Assembly: GCF_042433915.1 (NCBI RefSeq) | Contig: NZ_JBHLUN010000001.1 | Coordinates: 1 to 64,000, forward strand | Length of the DNA: 64,000 bases | Source of the DNA: Roseomonas elaeocarpi | GTDB lineage: Bacteria; Pseudomonadota; Alphaproteobacteria; Acetobacterales; Acetobacteraceae | Direction of reading: 5' to 3' | Shown: one piece after another, positions 1 through 9,400 of the stretch | Layout of the letters: each line of letters begins with the position of its first letter | Position numbering within the stretch: position 1 is the stretch's first letter | Position numbers and translations under genes: made by a program | Notes under the pieces: model-generated | Databases searched by the model: none | Told to the model about the DNA's origin: nothing | What the model saw: only the letters and a program-made list of their open reading frames with translations

Positions 1-156
1 CTGCATCATGTACAGCGAGATCGTCAGCTGCAGCAGGTTCACCACCCCGCTGAACAACGCCACCGCCGTGAACTGGCCGCGACACGCCCGGATCGAACGC
101 GACAAGATCGTGTCGGGCGGCGGCGCGCCGGGGAAAGAGGCCGTCGAGCTCATCAT
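1..156 (-). CDS. Type I secretion system permease/ATPase, N-terminal fragment (runs off the left edge)
   Basis: Reading the minus strand from an ATG at 156-154 gives 52 codons open to the window edge, preceded in frame by a TAA at 162-160. After a short polar N-terminus the product reads into ALFSGVVNLLQLTISLYMMQ (nt 60-1), the first transmembrane helix typical of PrtD/HlyB-type ABC exporters, where a similar 'LF...NLL.L..SLYM.QVYDRV' helix opens the membrane domain. The family exports RTX proteins directly from cytoplasm to medium with a membrane fusion protein and TolC. It is divergent from the giant RTX protein starting at 490, the usual arrangement of exporter and substrate. Only the first helix is visible, so the ATPase domain cannot be checked. 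A second ATG lies directly behind the first (153-151); neither has a strong ribosome binding site. Confidence 0.72.
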   Translation of the reverse strand, partial: MMSSTASFPGAPPPDTILSRSIRACRGQFTAVALFSGVVNLLQLTISLYMMQ

Positions 157-489
157 TGATTATCCGCAATGGAAGCGCCGGAGCGTCACGGTTGGCAGGA
201 ACTTGACCGGGCAACACGTCGGCGTCGGGAAGGGATGGAAGCGCCGGCACTACCGGCCGGTCGGCCGGAACTGGCCTGCCCTGGGGCTTCGCTCGGTTTC
301 AAAGGGCGGTCGCCACCCTGCGCGGATGAGGGGGCCGGCACCTGGTCGGTGTCGTGGAGCCCACAAGCTTCCGTGAAGGCACAAAGAGGTTAACAACCTG
401 TGGTTGACCGGATCAAGGGGGTAATACAACCTCCGAATTATTCTAGACAGAACGATACAACCTCAACGAGCATCTCGCTGGGAGAGAAC
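157..489. promoter_or_regulatory. Divergent intergenic region between T1SS exporter and giant RTX/Cna-B protein
   Basis: This 333-nt gap must hold the promoters of both divergent genes. It contains a 13-bp direct repeat, ATGGAAGCGCCGG, at 169-181 and 235-247, 66 bp apart. The segment 400-489 is open in frame with the giant gene from a GTG at 400 that has AAAGAGG at 383-389. Its third codon positions are A/T-rich, unlike the gene body, so it is more likely 5' untranslated leader. GGGAGAG at 480-486 is the ribosome binding site for the ATG at 490. No clear sigma-70 boxes were identified. Confidence 0.4.
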
Positions 490-3400
490 ATGGCCTACGG
501 AACCCGGGTTAGCGGACTCGTCTTCCTTGACCAGGACGCGGACGGCACGCGCGAAACGGCCGACTCCGGTCTCAGCGGCGTCACTGTCCGGCTCCTGAAC
601 AGCCTCGGCACCGTGGTTGCCACCACGACCTCCGCCAGCGACGGTAGCTACGCCTTCACGGAGATCGCGCCGGGTACCTACCGCGTTCAGACCGTGGCGC
701 CAACAGGAGATGTGTTCTCCCCCGTCGGAACCGCCACGGGTACGTCCAATAGTGTCGTGTCCTCAACTGGGATTTCGCCGAGCTTTACTCTGGCCACGAA
801 CGGTACGGTAGCTAACCAGAACGCCGGCCTCTACGTGCCGGTGTCCGTGCATGGCACAGCCTTCACCGATCTCGACAATGATGGCGTCGTCGACAACGGC
901 GAGAGCGTGCGCGCCGGCGTGACGGTGCAGCTGCAGAACGCGGCCGGCACCGTGGTCGGGACCACCACCACCGGAAGCGACGGCACCTACAGCTTCACCG
1001 ACCTCGCCCCGGGCACCTACTCGGTGCACTTCGTGGCGCCCAGCGGTGCGGTGTTCTCGCCGCGCGGCAGCGACACCGCGCCGCAGCCCGTCAGCGGCAG
1101 CGTCACCGCGCTGACCAACCTGCTGACCAACGGCAGCTTCGAGAACACCGCCCTGCTCGGCCGCCCGGGCTATTCCGGCTGGACGGTCAGCGCGAACACG
1201 ACCTCGACGCCCTATGGCAGCGGTCCGGGCCTGGGGCCGGAGCAGATCACCACCGATGGCCGCACGTCCTATGCCACCACGGGCCTGGGCAACAACGGAT
1301 ACGGCAGCGTCGTGGCACCCGACGATGCCAACGCCAACTACGCCGGTGGATCGGGCACGCACGCCGCCTTCTTCCTTGATGATGGCGCGCGCGAGAGCAT
1401 CTCGCAGACGGTCAGCCTGACGGCCGGGCAGGTCTACGAGATCGGCTTCGACCTGTACCAGTCCGTGCCCGGCAGCGGAAATCCCGGCGATTTCCTGCTC
1501 ACCGCCGCGATGGGCAGCCAGACCGTGGTCACCGCCGGCTCCAGCGCCGGCACGCCGGTCGCGGTGGGTGACTGGACGCACTACGCCTCGACCTTCACGG
1601 CCACGACCACCGGCACCTACACCTTCTCGCTCAACTATCAGGCCGGGAGCGGCACGGCGAAGGACGTGATCGTCGACAACGTCTACGTCACCGCGGGCCA
1701 GACGACGCGCGACCTGACCACCTCCTCGCAGGTGAACTCCAGCGGCACGAGCTCGAGCTTCACGCTCACCTCCGGCCAGAGCATCGGCAACGAGAGTGCC
1801 GGCATCTACTTCCCGCCTGGTTCGATCACCGGCAATGTTTTCACCGACAGCAACGCCGATGGCATCAAGGGGAGCACCGAGGCGGGGCTGGCCTCCCAGA
1901 CGGTGCGCCTGCTCAGCGGTCTCACGGTGGTTGCGACCACGACCACCGACGCTTCGGGCAACTACACGTTTTCCAACCTCACGGCAGGGACCTACACCGT
2001 GCAGGTGGTGGGGGCCACGGGCAACACCTTCTCGCCCACTGGCAGCAGCACCACCCTGCCCAACAGCACCGTCGGCACGCTGGGTACGGCCACCGTCACG
2101 GTGGCGAACGGCACCACCACGACCGTGAACGCGGGCGAGTACACCACCGGCAGCTTCAGCGGCGTGGCCTTCGTCGACACCAACGGCGATGGCATCCAGG
2201 GCACGGGCGAGGCCGGGATCGTCGGTGAGACGGTGCAGCTGCTCAACGCCGCCGGCACGCTGGTGGCCACCACGCTCACCGGGGTGAACGGCGCCTACAG
2301 CTTCACCGGCGTCGCGCCGGGTACGTACCAGCTGCAGTTCGTGGCGCCGACCGGCACCGCCTTCACCCTGCAGGACCAGGGCACCAACGACGCGGTGGAC
2401 AGCGACGTCAGCAGCTCGGGCCGCACCGCCAGCATCGCGCTGACCTCCGGTCAGACCGTCGCCAATGTGTCCGCCGGCAGCTACGTTCCTGCCAGCATCA
2501 GCGGCGCGACCTTCACCGACGCGGACGGCGATGGCGTGCGCGGCCTGGCCGAACTCGGCACGGTCGGCGTGACCGTGCAGCTGATCAACGCCGCCGGCAC
2601 GGTGGTGGCCACCACCACCACCGGCGTGGCCGGCGCCTACAGCTTCACCGGCGTGGCGCCGGGCACCTATCAGGTGCAGTTCGTGGCGCCGACCGGCACG
2701 GTGTTCACCGCGCAGGACCAGGGCACCAACGACGCGGTGGACAGCGATGCCAATGCCAGCGGCCGCACCGCCAGCGTGACCGTGGCTTCGGGCGGCATCG
2801 TCACCAACCTGTCCGCCGGCACCTTTACGCCGGCCACGGTCAGCGGCGTGGCCTTCACCGACAGCAACGGCGACGGCATCCAGGGCACCGGCGAAACCGG
2901 GATCGCCGGCGAGACGGTGCAGCTGCTCAACGCCGCCGGTACGGTGGTGGCGACCACCACCACGGGCACGAGCGGCGCCTACAGCTTCACCGGCGTGGCG
3001 CCGGGCAGCTACCAGCTGCAGTTCGTGGCGCCCACGGGCACCGTGTTCACCGCGCAGGACCAAGGTCTCAACGACGCGGTGGACAGCGACGTCAACAGCA
3101 CCGGCCGTACGGGGTCCTTCGTGCTGCTCTCGGGCGGCAGCGCCACCAACCTGTCCGCCGGCAGCTACGCGCCGGCCACGGTCAGCGGCCTGGCTTTCAC
3201 CGATAGCAACGGCGACGGCATCCAGGGCACCGGCGAGACGGGCGTCGCGGGCGAGACGGTGCGGCTGCTCAACGCCGCCGGCACGGTGGTGGCGACCACC
3301 ACCACGGGTGCCAACGGTGCCTACAGCTTCACCGGCGTGACGCCGGGCACCTATCAGCTGCAGTTCGTGGCGCCCACGGGCACCGTGTTCACCGCGCAGG

Positions 3401-6400
3401 ACCAGGGCAGCAACGACGCGGTGGACAGCGACGTCAGCAGCTCGGGCCGCACCGCCAGCATCGCGCTGACCTCCGGCCAGACTGTCGCCAATGTTTCCGC
3501 CGGCACCTACACCACCGGCAGCTTCAGCGGCGTGGCCTTCACCGACACCAACGGCGACGGCATCCAGGGCACGGGCGAGGCCGGGATCGTCGGTGAAACG
3601 GTGCAGCTGCTCAACGCCGCTGGCACGGTGGTGGCCACCACGCTCACCGGCACGGGCGGCGCCTACAGCTTCACCGGCGTCGCGCCGGGTACGTACCAGC
3701 TGCAGTTCGTGGCGCCGACCGGCACGGTGTTCACCGCGCAGGACCGCGGCACCAACGACGCGGTGGACAGCGACGTCAGCAGCTCAGGCCGCACCGCCAG
3801 CATCGCGCTGACCTCCGGTCAGACCGTCGCCAATGTTTCCGCCGGCAGCTACGTGCCCGTTACCATCGGTGGGTCCGGCGACCTCGTGTTCAACGACCTC
3901 GACGGCAACGGCATCCGCGATACGGGCGAGGCCGGGGTCGCCGGCGCCACCGTCCGGCTGCTCGACGCGGATGGCGCGGTGGTGGCGACCACGGTCACGG
4001 GCACGGGCGGCACCTACAGCTTCACCGGCGTGGCCCCCGGCCAGTACCAGGTGCAGTTCGTGGCGCCCACCGGCACGGCCTTCACCGCGCAGGACCAGGG
4101 CACGAACGACGCGGTGGACAGCGACGCCAACGTCACCACGGGCCGCAGCGCACTGTTCACCGCCACCTCCGGCCAGGTCGTCAACAACATCGCCGCCGGC
4201 GTTTTCACCCCCGCCGCCACCGGCACGGGCGATATCGTCTTCGTGGATAGCAACGGCGACGGCATCCGCAACGCGTCCGAGGCCGGACTGGCCGGTGCCA
4301 CGGTGCAGCTGCTCAATGCCGCGGGCACGGTGGTGGCGACCACGACCACCAATGCCGACGGCATCTACAGCTTCACCGGCGTGACACCCGGCACCTATCA
4401 GGTGCAGTTCACCGCCCCGACGGGCACCGTCTTCACGGCGCAGGACCGTGGCCTGGACGATGCGATCGACAGCGACGTGAACCCCGCCACCGGGCGCACC
4501 GCCAACATCACCGTCACCTCCGGCGGCACGATCTCGAACGTCGGCGCGGGCCTTTACACCCCGGTGAGCGTCAGCGGCGCGGTGTTCACCGATGCCGACG
4601 GCGATGGCATCCGCGGCACGGGCGAGGCCGGCATCGCGGGGCAGACGGTGCAGCTGCTCAACGCCGCTGGTACGGTGGTGGCGACCACCACCACGGGCAC
4701 GAGCGGCGCCTACAGCTTCACCGGCGTGGCGCCGGGGCAGTACCAGGTGCAGTTCGCCACCACCGGCAGCAGCGTCTTCACGGCACAGGACCAGGGCAAC
4801 AACGCTGCGGTCGACAGCGACGCGAATCCCCTCACCGGCCGCACCGCGCTGATCACGCTGACCTCCGGACAGGGCGCGACCGACATCTCCGCCGGCACCT
4901 ACGTGCCCGCGACGGTCGGCGGCACGGCCTTCGTGGACACCAACGGTGACGGTATCCAGGGCACCGGTGAGGCCGGGATCGTCGGTGAGACGGTGCAGCT
5001 GCTCAACGCCGCCGGTGCGGTGGTGGCAACCACGCTCACCGGCACGGGTGGCGCCTACAGCTTCACCGGCGTGACGCCGGGCCAGTACCAGCTGCAGTTC
5101 GTGGCGCCGACCGGCACGGTGTTCACCCAGCAGGACCAGGGCAGCAACGACGCGGTGGACAGCGACGTCAACGCCGCAGGCCGCACCGCCACCGTGACGG
5201 TGACCTCCGGCCAGACCCTGACCGGCGTGTCCGCCGGCAGCTACGTGCCCGCCGCGATCAGCGGCGTGGCCTTCGCCGACAACAACGGCGACGGTATCCA
5301 GGGCCTGCTCGACCTGGGCGTGGTGGGCGAAACGGTGCAGCTGATCAACGCCGCCGGCACGGTGGTGGCGACCACCACCACCGGCGTGGGCGGGATCTAC
5401 AGCTTCACCGGCGTGGCGCCCGGCACCTACCAGCTGCAGTTCGTGGCGCCGACCGGCACGGTGTTCAGCCCGCAGGACCAGGGCCTCAGTGACCTGGTGG
5501 ACAGCGACGTCAACAGCGCCGGCCGCACCGGCAACGTGACCGTGGCCTCGGGCGGCGTCGTCACCAACCTGTCCGCCGGCACCTATGCCACGACCTCGCT
5601 CAGCGGTCTGGCCTTCACCGACACCAACGGCGACGGCATCCGCGACAGCAACGATCCGGGTCTGACCGGGGTGACGGTGCAGCTGCTCAACGCCGCGGGA
5701 ACGGTGGTGGCGACCACCACCACCGGCACGGGGGGCGCCTACAGCTTCACCGGCGTGGCGCCAGGGCAGTACCAGGTGCAGTTCGCCGCCCCCTCCGGCA
5801 CGGTGTTCACCGCCCAGAACCAGGGCACCAACGACACCATCGACAGCGACGTGAACCCCGCCACCGGTCGCAGCGCGCTCCTGACCCTCGCCTCCGGGAC
5901 ACCGGTCACCAACATCTCCGCCGGCACCTACGTGCCGGTGAGCGTCAGCGGCGTGGCCTTCACCGACACCAACGGCGACGGCATCCGGGGCACGGGGGAA
6001 GCGGGAACCGCCGGTGTATCCGTGCAGCTCCTGAACAACCTGGGCAACGTGGTGGCGACCACCACCAGCGGGGCCGATGGCGCCTACAGCTTCACCGGCG
6101 TGGTGCCGGGCACCTACCAGGTGCAGTTCGCCGCCCCCACCGGCACCGTGTTCTCGGCCCAGGACCAGGGCACCAACGACGCGGTGGACAGCGACGTCAG
6201 CAGCACCGGCCGTACCGCCACCTTCACGCTCGCCTCGGGCGGCAGCGTCACCAACCTGTCCGCCGGCACCTTTACGCCGGCCACCATCAGTGGTGGCGCG
6301 GCCTTTACCGACAGCAACGGCAACGGCATCCGGGACAGCGGCGAAACGGGCGTCGCCGGTGAGACGGTGCAGCTGATCAACGCCGCCGGCACGGTGGTGG

Positions 6401-9400
6401 CGACCACCACCACGGGTGCCAACGGCGCCTACAGCTTCACCGGCGTGGCGCCGGGCAGCTATCAGCTGCAGTTCGTGGCGCCGACCGGCACGGTGTTCAG
6501 CCCGCAGGACCAGGGCACCAACGACGCGGTGGACAGCGACGTCAACAGCACCGGCCGCACGGCGTCCTTCACCGTGACCTCGGGCCAGACGGTGAGTGCC
6601 ATCTCCGCCGGCACCTTCACGCCGGCCACCATCAGCGGCGGTGCGGCCTTTACCGACAGCAACGGCAACGGCATCCAGGATAGCGGCGAGACGGGCGTCG
6701 CCGGTGAGACGGTGCAGCTGATCAACGCCGCCGGCACGGTGGTGGCGACCACCACCACGGGTGCCAACGGCGCCTACAGCTTCACCGGCGTGGCGCCGGG
6801 CACCTATCAGCTGCAGTTCGTGGCGCCGACCGGCACCGTGTTCACCCGCCAGGACCAGGGCACCAACGACGCGGTGGACAGCGACGTCGGCAGCAACGGC
6901 CGCACGGCGTCCTTCACCGTGACCTCGGGCCAAACAGTGAGCGGGATTTCCGCCGGCACCTACACGCCCGCCACGATCGGCGGCTCGGGCACGCTGGTCT
7001 TCACCGACACCGACGGCGACGGCATCCGCGAGACCGGCGAGACCGGCACGGCCGGCGTCACCGTGCAGCTGGTGGACGCCGACGGCACGGTGGTGGCCAC
7101 CACCACCACCGCGGCCAACGGTACCTACAGCTTCACGGGCGTGGCGCCGGGCGAGTACCAGCTCCAGTTCGTGGCCCCGGCGGGCACCATCTTCACCGCG
7201 CAGGACCAGGGCACCAACGACGCAGTGGACAGCGACGCGGATCGCAGCAACGGGCGCACCGCGATCTTCACCGTCGGCTCCGGCCAGACGGTCGACAACC
7301 TTGCGGCCGGCGTCTTCGCGCCGGGCAGCACGGGCAGCGGCAACGTCGTGTTCGTGGACAGCAACGGCAACGGCATCCGCGACGCGGGCGAGGCCGGTGC
7401 GGCCGGGGCCACCGTGCAGCTGGTGAACAACACGGGCACCGTGATCGCCACCACCACCACGGGGGCGGACGGGACCTACAGCTTCACCGGCGTCACGCCC
7501 GGGCAGTACCAGGTGCAGTTCACCGCCCCCGCGGGCAGCGTCTTCACCGCCCCCGACCAGGGCATCAACGACGCGGTGGACAGCGACGCCAACCCTGCCA
7601 CGGGCCGCAGCGGCACGATCACGGTTCCTTCGGGCGGCACCATCGCCAATATCGGCGCCGGCATCTACGTGCCCGTCGGCATCAGCGGCACCGCCTTCAC
7701 CGACAGCAACGGCGACGGCATCCAGGGCACCGGCGAGACCGGGGTCGCGGGCGAGACGGTGCAGCTGCTCAACGCCGCCGGCACGATCGTGGCCACCACC
7801 GTGACCGGGTCGACCGGCGCCTACAGCTTCACCGGCCTCACGCCCGGACAGTACCAGCTGCAGTTCGTGGCGCCGACCGGCACGGTGTTCACCGCGCAGG
7901 ACCAGGGCAGCAACGATGCGGTGGACAGCGACGTCAACGCCGCGGGCCGCACCGCCAGCATCACACTGACCTCCGGGCAGACGGCGGCCAATGTGTCGGC
8001 CGGCAGCTTCACGCCCACCACCGTCGGTGGCGTGGCCTTCACCGACACCAACGGCGACGGGATCCAGGAGGCGGGCGAGACCGGAGCAGCCGGGGTGACC
8101 GTGCACCTGCTGGACAGTGCCGGCAACACGGTGGCCACCACCACCACCGGTGCGAGCGGTGCCTACAGCTTCGCCAGCGTGGCGCCCGGCACCTATCAGG
8201 TGGAGTTCGTGGCGCCTTCGGGCACGGTGTTCGGCCCGCAGAACCAGGGCGGCAACGACGCGACCGACAGCGACGTCGATCCCACCACCGGCCGCACCGC
8301 GAGCTTCGCGGTGACGTCGGGCACGCCGGTCGCCAACCTGTCGGCGGCCCTCGCGAGCTCGGCCACGCAGCTGGGCGGCGACGTCTGGCTCGACAGCAAC
8401 GGCAACGGCATCCGCGACACGGGCGAGCAGCTCCTGGCCGGCGTCGCGGTGCGCCTGCTCGACGCGAATGGTCAGGACCTCGGCCGCAGCACGGTCACCG
8501 ATGCCAACGGCCACTACAGCTTCCTGGGGCTGCAGGCCGGTGACTACCGGGTCGGCTTCGCGCCGCTGATCGGCACGGCCTTTACGCAGCAGGATCAGGG
8601 CAGCAACGAATCCCTCGACAGCGATGCGACGCCGTCGAACGGCGTGTCCAGCCTGCTGGTGTCGCTGACGCCCGGCACCAACGACCAGCGCAGCAGTGCG
8701 GGGCTGGTGCTCGCCCTCAGCCAGTCTCCCACATACAGCACCAGCCTCAACCTGGGGGACGGCAACAACGGCTTCCCCGGGACCGCCAATCCGGACGTGC
8801 TGCACGGCAACGGGGGCGACGACGCGCTCAACGGCCTGGGCGGCAACGACACCTTCTACGGCGACGACGGCAACGACGCGCTCAACGGCCACGACGGCAA
8901 CGACTACCTCGACGGTGGCGCGGGCAACGACAACGTCCAGGGCCAGGACGGCAACGACACGCTGCTGGGCGGCGACGGCGACGACATCGGCGAGGGTGGC
9001 AACGGCAACGACGTGCTGATGGCCGGTGCCGGCAACGACAACATGCAGGGCGAGAACGGCGACGACAGCCTGTTCGGCGGTGGCGGCAACGACATCCTCA
9101 CCGGCAATGCCGGCAACGACCTGGTGGCCGGCGGCGCCGGCAACGACACCCTGCAGGGCGCCGATGGCAACGACATCGTCATCGGCGGCAGCGACAACGG
9201 GCGCATGACGCTGGGCAGCGACGGCCACATCACCGGCGTCGTCACCGGCGATATGCTGGAAGGCAATGGCGGGGCGGATGCCTTCGTCTGGCAGCCGGGC
9301 GACGGCGTGGACCTGCTGCTCGACTTCAACCCGGCGGAAGGCGACACCCTCACCATCTACGGCTACAGCGGCTTCAGCGCGGTGGAGCGCGGCGCCGATG

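Noticed and set aside
400..489. GTG 400 as start of the giant protein
   Set aside because: It has a ribosome site (AAAGAGG), but the 30 codons to 490 have A/T-rich third positions, while ATG 490 has GGGAGAG and begins right at repeat unit 1. Kept only as an alternative.
763..3063. A 766-codon minus-strand open frame
   Set aside because: Same explanation: antisense of Cna-B repeats, periodic low-complexity product with no family motif.
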